This document shows, in pieces, positions 41,778-50,124 of a stretch of 61,691 nt of DNA. Below the pieces are notes generated by a model. That model ran no database searches and was not told where the DNA came from. It saw nothing but the letters and a program-made list of their open reading frames with translations. A program made the translations under genes and the position numbers. The stretch is from an uncultured Ruminococcus sp. (GTDB lineage Bacteria; Bacillota; Clostridia; Lachnospirales; Lachnospiraceae). The stretch spans positions 1 through 61,691 of the forward strand of contig UQVC01000015.1 in the NCBI GenBank assembly GCA_900544395.1, in the 5' to 3' direction. Every line of letters begins with the position of its first letter. Within the stretch, counting starts at the first letter, position 1.

Positions 41778-42770
41778 CTAAAATTCTCCTATCCGCTTCA
41801 CTTCTGTCTCCAGACGTACCCCAAATTTTTCTTCCACTGTATCCTGAACATGCTGGATCAAAGACAGTACTTCCGCTGCTGTCGCATTTCCGCGATTGAT
41901 CACAAAACCGGAATGCTTTTCTGAAATCTGTGCATCTCCTACCGAATATCCTCTCAGTCCGCTGTCCTGGATCAGTTTTCCTGCAAAATATCCCTCTGGT
42001 CTTTTGAACGTACTTCCTGCGCTTGCATATTCCAATGGCTGCTTTGTCACTCTCCGTTCTTTCAGATCTTCCATATAAGCCCGGATTTCTTCCTGTTTTC
42101 CCGACTCTAAAGCAATCACGGCACTTAAGACTGTATATCCTTTTCTAGCCACAATACTGGTACGATATCCCAGTTCCAGCTCCTCTAACGTCAATGTCTG
42201 AATTTCGCCTTCTGGTGTCAGGACTGTTGCACTTTTTAACACATGCTTCATCTCTCCGCCATAAGCGCCTGCATTCATCATCACTGCGCCTCCAAGTGTT
42301 CCAGGTATTCCGGATGCAAATTCAAATCCTGTCAGGGAAGCATCCAGTGCCCGGGCTGCAATTTTCGAAAGCAGTGCACCTGCCTGGGCGTGGATCTCAT
42401 GATCCTCTATGCGTATCTTGCTCATCTTCTTATAAATCTGAATGATCACTCCACGGTATCCCTGGTCTCCCACCAGAAGATTACTTCCGTTTCCTAATAT
42501 ATAATATGGAATCTTTTCCCTACGGCTCAATCCTATAACTGCCTGTACCTGCTCTTCTGACTCTGGTGTTACAAAATAATCAGCCGGACCTCCAATGCGA
42601 AATGTCGTATGAGCGCGCATCGGTTCCTCTCTCAACACATTCTCTTCCCCTAAAATATTACACAGTTCTTTATACACCCTGTACTCCTCTCTGTCTCTAT
42701 TGATTTTCTTACTGATTCTTTCAACATCATACAACAACCTTCCTGCAAAGTAAAGCGTACTTTCATACAT
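41778..42770 (-). CDS. murB: UDP-N-acetylmuramate dehydrogenase (UDP-N-acetylenolpyruvoylglucosamine reductase)
   Basis: A 330-residue FAD enzyme completing UDP-MurNAc synthesis. FAD-binding marks are HTTFRIGGPADYF, LGNGSNLLVGDQGYRG and GIPGTLGGAVMMNAGAYGGE; the catalytic end is ISEKHSGFVINRGNATA (type II, no YRY insert). The ATG at 42770 was chosen over a TTG 8 codons upstream; neither has a strong ribosome site. First gene of murB-rapZ-whiA-crh. Confidence 0.95.
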   Translation of the reverse strand: MYESTLYFAGRLLYDVERISKKINRDREEYRVYKELCNILGEENVLREEPMRAHTTFRIGGPADYFVTPESEEQVQAVIGLSRREKIPYYILGNGSNLLVGDQGYRGVIIQIYKKMSKIRIEDHEIHAQAGALLSKIAARALDASLTGFEFASGIPGTLGGAVMMNAGAYGGEMKHVLKSATVLTPEGEIQTLTLEELELGYRTSIVARKGYTVLSAVIALESGKQEEIRAYMEDLKERRVTKQPLEYASAGSTFKRPEGYFAGKLIQDSGLRGYSVGDAQISEKHSGFVINRGNATAAEVLSLIQHVQDTVEEKFGVRLETEVKRIGEF

Positions 42771-42788
42771 TTGAAGCTCGCCCGTCTC

Positions 42789-42817
42789 TTGCAAAATTGT
42801 GTAAAATGATGTATATT
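42789..42817 (+). promoter_or_regulatory. Promoter of the CorC/HlyC-family gene
   Basis: TTGCAA (42789-42794) and TATATT (42812-42817), 17 bp apart, 57 nt before the TTG start of the plus-strand gene. Confidence 0.65.
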
Positions 42818-42874
42818 ATTAAATATCTGTATAGAAATATAAAACCATTACAAACAAAGGAGTGAACAAACCAA

Positions 42875-44161
42875 TTGGACTCGAGTGATACTTTCCAATT
42901 TTTAATTCTGATTATCTTATTATTATTATCCGCATTTTTCTCATCTGCCGAGACTGCATTGATGACAGTCAACAAGATTAAGATCCGTTCTATGGCAGAT
43001 GACGGCAATCGGCGGGCTGCGATGGTGCTGGATACTACAGAAAACCATACCTCCAAAATGCTGAGCGCCATTTTGATCGGTAATAATATCGTTAATATTT
43101 CCGCATCTTCTTTATCTGCGACACTGGCTTATTCTTTCGGCGGTTATATGGTAAGTATTGCAACTGCGATCCTGACTGTTGCAATCCTTGTGTTCGGCGA
43201 GATTACCCCGAAGAATTTTGCTACGATCCATGCAGAGAAGGTTTCTCTTGCTTATATTCCGATTATACGCTTTTTCATGGTAATTATGACTCCGCTCATC
43301 TTCTTTATTGATGTATTTTCCCGCGGATTTATGTTTTTGCTTCGCGTAGATCCAAATGCACGAAGCAACGCCATGACAGAGGATGAACTGCGTACCATCG
43401 TGGATGTCAGCCACGAAGACGGTGTCATCGAATCAGAAGAAAAAGAGATGATCTATAATGTGTTCGATCTGGGCGATGCCAAGGCCAAAGAAGTCATGGT
43501 TCCACGCGTTCACGTTGCTTTTGCAGATGTCAACAGCAGTTACCGGGAATTGATTGAAATTTTTAAAGAATACAAATTCACACGGCTTCCGGTCTATGAA
43601 GAGACCACAGATAATGTCATCGGTACCATCAATATGAAAGATCTTCTTCTTTCAGAAGACAAAGAGAACTTCCAGGTTCGTGACATTTTACGAGAAGCCT
43701 ACTTCACCTACGAATATAAGAATATTTCCGAACTTCTGGTGGAGATGCGGGATGCCAAATTCAACATCGCGATCGTATTGGATGAATATGGTGAGACTGC
43801 CGGTATTATCACACTCGAAGATATTCTGGAAGAAATCGTAGGAGAGATCCGGGATGAATATGATGAAGCCGAAGAAGAGATGATACAGAAAATCAGCGAT
43901 CGTGAATATATCGTGGAAGGTTCTATGAACCTGGATGATTTGAATGATAATCTGGGAACGGAGCTTGAATCTGAAGATTATGATTCCCTCGGCGGATTTA
44001 TCATTGAGCATCTGGATCGACTTCCGGAAGTGGGAGATCAGATTGTGACAGAAGAAAAGATTTGCCTTGTTGTGGATAAACTGGATAAAAACCGAATTGA
44101 AACCGTTCACATCTATCTTCCGGAAAAAACGGACATCCATGAAACGGAAGAAGAATCTTAA
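42875..44161 (+). CDS. CorC/HlyC-family membrane protein (DUF21 + CBS pair)
   Basis: A 428-residue transporter-like protein. Residues 1-150 form the DUF21 membrane domain with three or four spans (LILIILLLLSAFFSSAETALM, GEITPKNFA), followed by a CBS pair (about 205-330: VMVPRVHV, YGETAGIITLEDILEEIVGE) and a C-terminal CorC_HlyC domain (about 345-420, DYDSLGGFIIEHL). Family members move or sense Mg2+ or Co2+. The start codon appears to be TTG at 42875, 12 nt after GGAG; no ATG is available in frame nearby. Confidence 0.88.
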   Translation: MDSSDTFQFLILIILLLLSAFFSSAETALMTVNKIKIRSMADDGNRRAAMVLDTTENHTSKMLSAILIGNNIVNISASSLSATLAYSFGGYMVSIATAILTVAILVFGEITPKNFATIHAEKVSLAYIPIIRFFMVIMTPLIFFIDVFSRGFMFLLRVDPNARSNAMTEDELRTIVDVSHEDGVIESEEKEMIYNVFDLGDAKAKEVMVPRVHVAFADVNSSYRELIEIFKEYKFTRLPVYEETTDNVIGTINMKDLLLSEDKENFQVRDILREAYFTYEYKNISELLVEMRDAKFNIAIVLDEYGETAGIITLEDILEEIVGEIRDEYDEAEEEMIQKISDREYIVEGSMNLDDLNDNLGTELESEDYDSLGGFIIEHLDRLPEVGDQIVTEEKICLVVDKLDKNRIETVHIYLPEKTDIHETEEES

Positions 44162-44171
44162 CCAAACATAC

Positions 44172-44202
44172 AAAAGGCAGGAAGTTGTATTTCCTGCCTT
44201 TT
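44172..44202 (+). terminator. Terminator of the CorC/HlyC-family gene
   Basis: AAAAGGCAGGAA (44172-44183) and TTCCTGCCTTTT (44191-44202) form a 12-bp stem with a T-rich tail. Confidence 0.88.
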
Positions 44203-44248
44203 CCTGTTTTGTTCCCTTTGTATATTCTCTCACAGAAAGGAGATACCT

Positions 44249-44716
44249 ATGAAAGAACTTACCGAATTCTGCCCTGAATTTCAGGATGCAGCCCATTACT
44301 ACCAAACACTGAATCCACCATGCGATCAGACAACTCTGGTGGAGTTTCTACGGGAAACCCAAGATATCTTTGGCTGTATTCCCAATGATGCAAAAGAAAT
44401 GATCGCATCCATCATGCAGGTAAAACCCGGATTGATCGATACTTTGATCCGTCTTTATCCCAGCCTGTCGAGCCAGACCTATCAGGAAGAAATTATCCTG
44501 TGTACGGGAAGTACCTGCGGCAGCAAAAATTCAGCCGTCCTTTTAAAACAGCTGGAGAAAAAACTTGGCATCCGCTCCGGGGAAGTCACTGCAGACGGCC
44601 GTTATCTCCTTCGTACCCAAAAATGTTTTAAACAGTGCGGACAGGGACCAAACCTGAAAATTGGAGACCGCATGTATCATCAGGTCACATCTAAGCTGAT
44701 CGATGACTTATTCTGA
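44249..44716 (+). CDS. NuoE-like [2Fe-2S] thioredoxin-fold protein
   Basis: A 155-residue protein of the 24-kDa/NuoE family. A helical N-terminal half (FLRETQDIFGCIP) is followed by the ferredoxin-like thioredoxin domain with the four cluster cysteines in CTGSTC and KCFKQCGQG. Such subunits usually pass electrons in NADH:ferredoxin, hydrogenase or formate dehydrogenase complexes, but no NuoF or hydrogenase gene is adjacent. It may serve an enzyme encoded elsewhere. Its end is 3 nt from the opposing amidase gene. Confidence 0.85.
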   Translation: MKELTEFCPEFQDAAHYYQTLNPPCDQTTLVEFLRETQDIFGCIPNDAKEMIASIMQVKPGLIDTLIRLYPSLSSQTYQEEIILCTGSTCGSKNSAVLLKQLEKKLGIRSGEVTADGRYLLRTQKCFKQCGQGPNLKIGDRMYHQVTSKLIDDLF

Positions 44717-44719
44717 CCG

Positions 44720-45484
44720 TCAAGTGCTGACGATCACGGTCGGATAGCCCGCACGTTTCAACATCTGTTCCATGGCAGCCGCATCTTCCAGTGTAACATA
44801 ATTGCCTACCCGCACACGGTAGAGACGGTCTGCTTCTACAATATAGGCCGGAAAATCCTGCTCCAACAATTCCTGGAGCAGATTTTTTGCATATTTTTCA
44901 TTCCGGTATGCCCCCACCTGAACTTCATATCCCGGTGACTCTACTTCATGATCTGCTTCCAGTGTATCTAAAATTCCATAAGCAATCGCCTGTGCGATTT
45001 CCTCAAATTGTTCATCAAACAGACGGTTATCCACATCCGAATTGATAAATCCTACTTCTACAAGGACAGCCGGCATTTTTGTCCGTTTTAATACAACCAG
45101 ATTCGGTCTTGCTTTCACACCAAGATTTACAAATCCGATATCTTCCAGCTGCTCATTGATGTTCTCTGCCATCTGCAGTTTGATGCCCGACTTATCGTAA
45201 ACAAGACTCTCCACTCCTGAAACGGCATTATCAGAAGGAAACGAATTTCTATGGATCGAAACAAAAAAGTCTACTCCGGCCCGATTGGCCTCCATTGCTT
45301 TCTGATATGGAGATTCATAAATGTCAGTCGTACGTGTATATTCCACATCCAGACCATGTGCTTCTAAAATCTCACCAATGGCAAGTGTCAGCCTGAGTGT
45401 ATCATCCTTTTCCTTTCTGTCCTGGTAAACCGCTCCGGGATCTCTGCCCCCATGTCCGGCATCCAGCATAATTGAATATGGCAT
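44720..45484 (-). CDS. N-acetylmuramoyl-L-alanine amidase (Amidase_3) with SPOR domain
   Basis: A 254-residue zinc amidase. IMLDAGHGGRDPGA, the second metal site in VSIHRNSFPSDN and the catalytic Glu in VLVEVGFINSDVDN show the Amidase_3 fold. Residues about 180-254 are a SPOR domain (EVQVGAYRNEKYAKNLL, YRVRVGNY), which binds glycan stripped of peptides at septa. No signal peptide is seen. I prefer the ATG at 45484 (AAGGG 9 nt upstream); one at 45526 would add 14 residues but has a poor site. A role in division or spore engulfment is likely, cf. CwlD and SpoIID-type partners. Confidence 0.87.
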   Translation of the reverse strand: MPYSIMLDAGHGGRDPGAVYQDRKEKDDTLRLTLAIGEILEAHGLDVEYTRTTDIYESPYQKAMEANRAGVDFFVSIHRNSFPSDNAVSGVESLVYDKSGIKLQMAENINEQLEDIGFVNLGVKARPNLVVLKRTKMPAVLVEVGFINSDVDNRLFDEQFEEIAQAIAYGILDTLEADHEVESPGYEVQVGAYRNEKYAKNLLQELLEQDFPAYIVEADRLYRVRVGNYVTLEDAAAMEQMLKRAGYPTVIVST

Positions 45485-45544
45485 CCTTACTTTCCCTTCT
45501 TTTTCTTCTGTAATAGAATATGCCATACTTTCTGTTTCGTGAAC

Positions 45545-46000
45545 TTAATAGTGTCTTTCTGCCAGATGCAGCATTTTTTCTATAAAATGTTCCATCTCCG
45601 CAGAAAACAAATCCACCACTTCCTGATAAATCTGTGCCTTCATATCACTGGTATTCGAATGCAGCACATCTTCCCGTTTGTGTTCTTCCTGTTTCATTCG
45701 AAAGTATAATGTTTTCAATAAATTAGAATTTTGTGTATGCTCGCAATTTAAATATTTCTCAACAGCTTCCCTGTTACCTTTCGTCAGCGTCACTTCAAAT
45801 GCATGACGAATCGCCCGCTCCACACGAGAAGATGTCGTGCCATGCAAACGTGCGATTTCAAAATACAAAGAGCAGATTTTTCCATCAGGATAATAAGGAT
45901 CTGTATCAAACAATTCTATTGCATCACAAATGTAAGTAAATCCTTTTATACTGGCAGGCACTCCCATTTTTAGAAGTACATCAATCGTTTTGTCTCTCAT
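45545..46000 (-). CDS. Stand-alone Spo0A C-terminal-domain protein
   Basis: A 151-residue protein that is nearly all Spo0A effector domain: VPASIKGFTYICDAIELF, then the recognition region TTSSRVERAIRHAFEVTLTKG, then NSNLLKTLYFRMK. The N-terminal receiver domain of Spo0A, with its phosphorylated Asp, is absent, and the start has a GAGGG site, so this is not a truncation by the window. A helical tail of about 45 residues follows. It could bind Spo0A boxes without phosphorylation control, or heterodimerise with Spo0A. It sits 18 nt upstream of the amidase in the same direction. Confidence 0.88.
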   Translation of the reverse strand: MRDKTIDVLLKMGVPASIKGFTYICDAIELFDTDPYYPDGKICSLYFEIARLHGTTSSRVERAIRHAFEVTLTKGNREAVEKYLNCEHTQNSNLLKTLYFRMKQEEHKREDVLHSNTSDMKAQIYQEVVDLFSAEMEHFIEKMLHLAERHY

Positions 46001-46094
46001 TTTTCTTATACCCTCACATTCTTCTGCAATAAGATTTCAAAAGTCTCATTGCAATTTTTCCTTGTCATAACACAACTTTTTTGAGTACACTTGA

Positions 46095-46123
46095 TTGACA
46101 ATCATTTTCTTTTCGATTATGAT
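46095..46123 (+). promoter_or_regulatory. Promoter of the small XRE regulator
   Basis: TTGACA (46095-46100) and TATGAT (46118-46123) are 17 bp apart, about 60 nt before the chosen TTG start. A second TATAAT begins at 46124. Confidence 0.75.
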
Positions 46124-46183
46124 ATAATATGATTTTTGGTCTCAATAATTAAACAATATAGAATAGAAAGGAAAATATCAGCA

Positions 46184-46549
46184 TTGAAAAACCGAATCAA
46201 ACAAATCCGGAAAGATGCCGGTCTGACACAGGAACAGTTCGCACAAAAAATCGGCGTTTCACGTAATACCATTGCCACTTATGAAACCAGTGACCGCACT
46301 CCCATCTCTGCAGTGATCCTGTCCATCTGCCGTGAATTTAATGTCAATGAACTATGGCTTCGAACCGGAGAAGGGGAAGTCTATGCCGCTTCAAATCCCA
46401 ACCTCCAGCTTTCAAAATGGTTCGGAGAAATCCTCCGAGAAGATCCTTCTTCTTTTCACAAACAACTAATATTAACTCTGTCCGAACTCTCCGAGACAGA
46501 ATGGACTCTGCTGAAAAAGATGATTACTTCCTTACTTATGAAAAGATAA
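46184..46549 (+). CDS. XRE-family transcriptional regulator (small)
   Basis: A 121-residue protein from a TTG start at 46184 (AAAGGAAA upstream). Residues 2-58 are a Cro/C1-type helix-turn-helix (IRKDAGLTQEQFAQKIGVSR, NTIATYETSDRTP). The C-terminal part (LSELSETEWTLLKKMITSLL) is a helical dimer segment. No partner gene is obvious; the next plus-strand gene is also XRE. Host-type rather than phage-type neighbours surround it. Confidence 0.82.
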   Translation: MKNRIKQIRKDAGLTQEQFAQKIGVSRNTIATYETSDRTPISAVILSICREFNVNELWLRTGEGEVYAASNPNLQLSKWFGEILREDPSSFHKQLILTLSELSETEWTLLKKMITSLLMKR

Positions 46550-46724
46550 CGTCATCCTGCGGATTGAATAAAAGATTTTACAAATTCATAAATGCATCGC
46601 AGCTGCTCGTCATCAGCTTTGCACAATATTTGCAAAATCTGCAATTTAAGACTCATTAGTTCCTCCATGTACTCAAATTTTACACAACACCACACTTTCT
46701 TCCAGTTTACGATATATTGTGCGG

Positions 46725-46782
46725 AAAGTCAACAAGTTTCTTGTAACTTTTCGTTGACTTTTCAAGTTTTTTGTATTATACT
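46725..46782 (+). promoter_or_regulatory. Promoter of the XRE-S24 gene with nested inverted repeats
   Basis: TTGACT (46754-46759) and TATACT (46777-46782) are 17 bp apart. Outer arms AAAGTCAAC (46725-46733) and GTTGACTTT (46753-46761) flank an inner ACAAG-TTT-CTTGT (46732-46744), and the right outer arm covers the -35 box. A further palindrome ACTTTAAAGT follows the -10. These look like self-regulation operators. The rest of the 269-bp gap 46550-46818 is AT-rich with no other feature seen. Confidence 0.65.
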
Positions 46783-46818
46783 TTAAAGTACGAAAGTGAA
46801 TACAGGAGGATTATCAGT

Positions 46819-47607
46819 ATGGAAATTGGAGAACGACTGCGTCATCGACGTACAGAATTAAATTTATCCAGAGGAGAACTTGCTAACAAGATTCATGTAA
46901 CACCTTCCGCGATTGCGAATTATGAGAATGGTGTCAGTTATCCAAAACCTACCATTTTAGTAGCATTGATGAATGCCCTGGATATTGATGCCAATTATCT
47001 GTACTGGAATTATCTGTCCAATACTAAGGTTCAGCAACTCTATGGAAAACCTCTCAGTTCTGAAGAAGAAGAAGCGATTTTAAAATATCGTGACCTTTCC
47101 GATTATGGAAAAAGACTTGTCCATCTCATCATAGAGGAAGAATATCAACGTATGAACAGAAGTGAATATGTTCAGCTGCCTCTTTCTCGTCCCGGAATCC
47201 GAAAGACCCACTCTGGCTTTCTTTTTCAAGATTCTTCCCAGACCATCCGGGTTCGTCGAAACCATATTCCCGAACATACTGACTTTTGTTTTCAAATTTT
47301 AATCGACCGCTATCAGCCTGTCTATCAGAAAAATGATCTGCTTGCACTGCAGCGTACTTTTGTCTCTCACAATGAGATTGGTCTGTTCTGGTTCGATGGC
47401 ATCTACTATATCCGCGCTCTTTTTAAAGAAGGAGACCACTGCCGCCTTCGTTCTCTAAATGTGGTCGATCCTGATATTATTGTTACTGACCCGGAAAATC
47501 TGGAATGCATTGGAAAGGTGCTCGGAAAGGTATATGGCTCTTATGAGATCATCGGAGATACTCCTGATTCTATGACACCTGAAGAAGCTGAGATCGAGAT
47601 ACAATAA
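46819..47607 (+). CDS. XRE-family regulator with LexA/S24-like C-terminal domain
   Basis: A 262-residue regulator. Residues 1-60 are a helix-turn-helix (RGELANKIHVTPSAIANYEN). Residues about 130-250 resemble the S24/LexA fold (DFCFQILIDRYQPVYQKNDLLAL, IGLFWFDGIYYIRALF). In cleavable members a GDSM motif carries the Ser; here the equivalent reads LIDRYQP with no Ser, so self-cleavage looks lost. AGGAGG precedes the ATG. Its promoter has repeats suited to autorepression. Confidence 0.82.
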   Translation: MEIGERLRHRRTELNLSRGELANKIHVTPSAIANYENGVSYPKPTILVALMNALDIDANYLYWNYLSNTKVQQLYGKPLSSEEEEAILKYRDLSDYGKRLVHLIIEEEYQRMNRSEYVQLPLSRPGIRKTHSGFLFQDSSQTIRVRRNHIPEHTDFCFQILIDRYQPVYQKNDLLALQRTFVSHNEIGLFWFDGIYYIRALFKEGDHCRLRSLNVVDPDIIVTDPENLECIGKVLGKVYGSYEIIGDTPDSMTPEEAEIEIQ

Positions 47608-47650
47608 ATGACAGGGCTTTGCACCTTTTGATGCAAAGCCCTGTCATTTT
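47606..47650. terminator. Bidirectional terminator between the XRE-S24 gene and glmM
   Basis: AATGACAGGGCTTTGCA and its complement form an 17-bp stem with an 8-nt loop, with T/A flanks on both sides, right between convergent genes. The glmM stop codon lies at its edge. Confidence 0.92.
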
Positions 47651-48996
47651 TATACCTGAATGAGTCCCTGATCCTGCATCACTGCAATCACACGATCTAC
47701 ATATTCTGCACAGATTTCATCTGTAGACGCCTCTACCATCACACGGATCACCGGCTCTGTTCCACTTTCTCTGACCAAAATTCTTCCGTCACTTCCAAGC
47801 CCTTCTGATGCCGCCTCAATCGCTGCTTTTACCTGTTCGTTTTCCAGCGCTGTCTTTTTATCTGTCACCCGAACATTTTTTAAAAGCTGAGGATAAATCT
47901 TCACCTCAGAACACAAGGTTCCAAGAGACTGCTTTTTCTCCATGATCACTTCCATTAGCATAAGAGAAGTCAGAATTCCATCTCCTGTTCTCGCATGTTT
48001 ACTGAAAATAATATGCCCGGACTGCTCTCCTCCGAGAACAAATCCATTCTGCTGCATATTCTCATATACATACTTATCACCAACGGCAGTCTGCTCATAT
48101 CTCATACCAATCTTATCACAGGCTTTATACAGACCCAGATTAGACATGACAGTAGTGACAATCGTATCTCCTTTTAATTTCCCCTGTTCCAGGAGATATT
48201 TTCCGCATACATATAAAATCAGATCACCGTCCACTACATTTCCGTTTTCATCCACGGCAATACAACGATCCGCATCTCCGTCATATGCAAATCCCACATC
48301 CAAATCCTTTTCTCTGACAAATTCCTGCAATTTCTCAATATGTGTAGATCCACAGTTCGTATTGATATTGATTCCGTCCGGTTCATTATCGATCACATAT
48401 GTCTTTGCTCCCAGCGCATCAAATACACTCTTTGCAATACTGGATGCACTTCCATTTGCACAATCTAATCCAACTTTCATATCCTTAAAAGAACGCGTTG
48501 CCAGTGAAATCAAATGTCCAATGTAGCGGTTTCTTCCTGCTGCGTAATCAACTGTTCTTCCGATATTCTCCCCAATTGCAAGCGGAAGTTCCTCGATCTT
48601 ACCATCAATATATGCCTCGATCTGTTCTTCGATCTCTGCCTCGATCTTGTGTCCCTGGCCATTGATCACTTTAATTCCATTATCATAAAACGGATTGTGA
48701 CTTGCAGAAATCATAATTCCACAGTCAAAGTCTTCCGTTCTTACTACGTAAGATACACTTGGTGTTGTCGTCACATGCAAGAGGTATGCATCGGCTCCTG
48801 ATGCTGTCAGTCCTGATGCCAGTGCATATTCGAACATATAACTGCTCCTTCTTGTGTCTTTTCCAATGACAATTCTTGCTTTTCTTTCTCTGCCAAAGTA
48901 CCACCCCAGATAACGGCCAACTTTAAAAGCATGTTCCACGGTCAAAACAACATTTGCCTCTCCTCTGAATCCATCAGTTCCAAAATATTTACCCAT
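47650..48996 (-). CDS. glmM: Phosphoglucosamine mutase
   Basis: A 448-residue enzyme that turns glucosamine-6-P into glucosamine-1-P for cell-wall synthesis. The phosphoserine Ser99 is in MISASHNP, the Mg2+ loop is YDGDADR and the substrate loop GGEQSGH; the C-terminal phosphate loop is RESGTEPVIRV. It has its own promoter and terminator. AGAGGGAG precedes the ATG. Confidence 0.97.
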   Translation of the reverse strand: MGKYFGTDGFRGEANVVLTVEHAFKVGRYLGWYFGRERKARIVIGKDTRRSSYMFEYALASGLTASGADAYLLHVTTTPSVSYVVRTEDFDCGIMISASHNPFYDNGIKVINGQGHKIEAEIEEQIEAYIDGKIEELPLAIGENIGRTVDYAAGRNRYIGHLISLATRSFKDMKVGLDCANGSASSIAKSVFDALGAKTYVIDNEPDGININTNCGSTHIEKLQEFVREKDLDVGFAYDGDADRCIAVDENGNVVDGDLILYVCGKYLLEQGKLKGDTIVTTVMSNLGLYKACDKIGMRYEQTAVGDKYVYENMQQNGFVLGGEQSGHIIFSKHARTGDGILTSLMLMEVIMEKKQSLGTLCSEVKIYPQLLKNVRVTDKKTALENEQVKAAIEAASEGLGSDGRILVRESGTEPVIRVMVEASTDEICAEYVDRVIAVMQDQGLIQV

Positions 48997-49069
48997 ATTT
49001 CTCCCTCTTATTCTTTCTTCTGACTTCGAGTTACTTACGTTTTCAGTACGTTACCGCACTGACGCTCTT

Positions 49070-49098
49070 ATTATATTATTTTTATTTTCAAAATACAA
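49070..49098 (-). promoter_or_regulatory. Promoter of glmM
   Basis: TTGTAT (49098-49093) and TATAAT (49075-49070), 17 bp apart on the minus strand, with a leader of about 70 nt. The remaining intergenic DNA to 49254 holds only AT-rich sequence and a TACAAT element that may serve the HAD gene. Confidence 0.7.
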
Positions 49099-49254
49099 CT
49101 ATTTTCTTCATTCTGCATTTTCGCCGCTCTTTTGATTTTCCATCGTCTTCTCAGAACTATACAAATTCTAATTTTTCATGTACAATAGATAGCGTACAGT
49201 TCAGACTTTATGGAATACTACTTGAAAAATTTCAAAAAATAGTTGGAGGAAACG

Positions 49255-50049
49255 ATGATAAAACTAATTGCCAGTGATTTAGACGGAACTCTTTTACAAA
49301 ATGGTGCACAGGAACTTTCTCCCCGCGCCATCCAGCTGATTTCGGATCTGTGCGATGCAGGCGTACACTTTGTATCCGCAAGCGGAAGGCAATACGATAA
49401 CCAAAAACGAGTATTTGCCCCTTTAAAAGACCGGATTTCTTTTATTGCGGAGAACGGATCGATCTGTATGCATCAGGGACACGTCATTTCCCGCGCTACG
49501 ATCGCCGATGATCTTGCAAAAAGAATTCTCCACGAGATCAAAAAGCAAAATCATTTTGAAGTCGTGGTTTCCCGGGAGGATTCCTGCTTTATTGAAGATA
49601 ATGTTCCGGAATTTGTCAATCACATTGTCAATGTTATGCAGAATACCACCCAGATTGTAGACGATATCACAACTGTGGAAGGACCCATTTTAAAAATTGC
49701 CATCTGTAACATGACAGACGGTCCGCATATCGTTGACAAATATCTGAAACATTTACAGGATTTGTTCGGAGAAGAGATTAAGGTAGTCACTTCCGGAAAT
49801 CTCTGGATTGATTTCATTGCCCCCGGAAGCAATAAGGGAACTGCGCTTCAGACTCTGATGGATCTTTTCCATGTCAAGCCAGAGGAATGTGTAGCTTTTG
49901 GAGATCAATACAACGACATCGAGATGCTGCAGCTTGTCGGTACAAGCTATGCCATGTCCAATGCAGCGCCCGGAATTTCTTACTATGCAACCTATGTGAC
50001 AGATTCTGTAGAAGATGTGCTGGAAGACATTCTGGCAGAAATCCGCTAA
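49255..50049 (+). CDS. Cof-type HAD-IIB phosphatase
   Basis: A 264-residue HAD hydrolase. Motif I SDLDGTLL (Asp8, Asp10), motif II SASGR, motif III with Lys and motif IV AFGDQYNDIEML are complete, with a C2B cap between. GGAGG is 5-6 nt before the ATG at 49255; a TTG four codons earlier is less likely. Cof-type enzymes dephosphorylate sugar phosphates, FMN or PLP; the substrate here is unknown. Confidence 0.9.
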   Translation: MIKLIASDLDGTLLQNGAQELSPRAIQLISDLCDAGVHFVSASGRQYDNQKRVFAPLKDRISFIAENGSICMHQGHVISRATIADDLAKRILHEIKKQNHFEVVVSREDSCFIEDNVPEFVNHIVNVMQNTTQIVDDITTVEGPILKIAICNMTDGPHIVDKYLKHLQDLFGEEIKVVTSGNLWIDFIAPGSNKGTALQTLMDLFHVKPEECVAFGDQYNDIEMLQLVGTSYAMSNAAPGISYYATYVTDSVEDVLEDILAEIR

Positions 50050-50065
50050 TTCATTTTTAAACAAA

Positions 50066-50109
50066 AAGCTGCGGCTGAAGATCACTTTCAAATCATTCAG
50101 CCGCAGCTT
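50066..50109. terminator. Bidirectional terminator between the HAD gene and rpiB
   Basis: AAGCTGCGGCTGAA (50066-50079) and TTCAGCCGCAGCTT (50096-50109) form a perfect 14-bp stem, followed by a T-rich tract on the plus side and AAAA on the minus side. Confidence 0.92.
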
Positions 50110-50124
50110 CTCTTTTTCTCTTCT

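Noticed and set aside
43688..44305. A 205-codon minus-strand frame opposite the CorC/HlyC gene.
   Set aside because: Antisense shadow; the plus-strand gene has full domain structure, promoter and terminator.
46136..46183. A longer start for the small XRE regulator at TTG 46136.
   Set aside because: It lies directly after the -10 region of the predicted promoter and has no ribosome site; TTG 46184 has AAAGGAAA upstream and matches the usual N-terminus.
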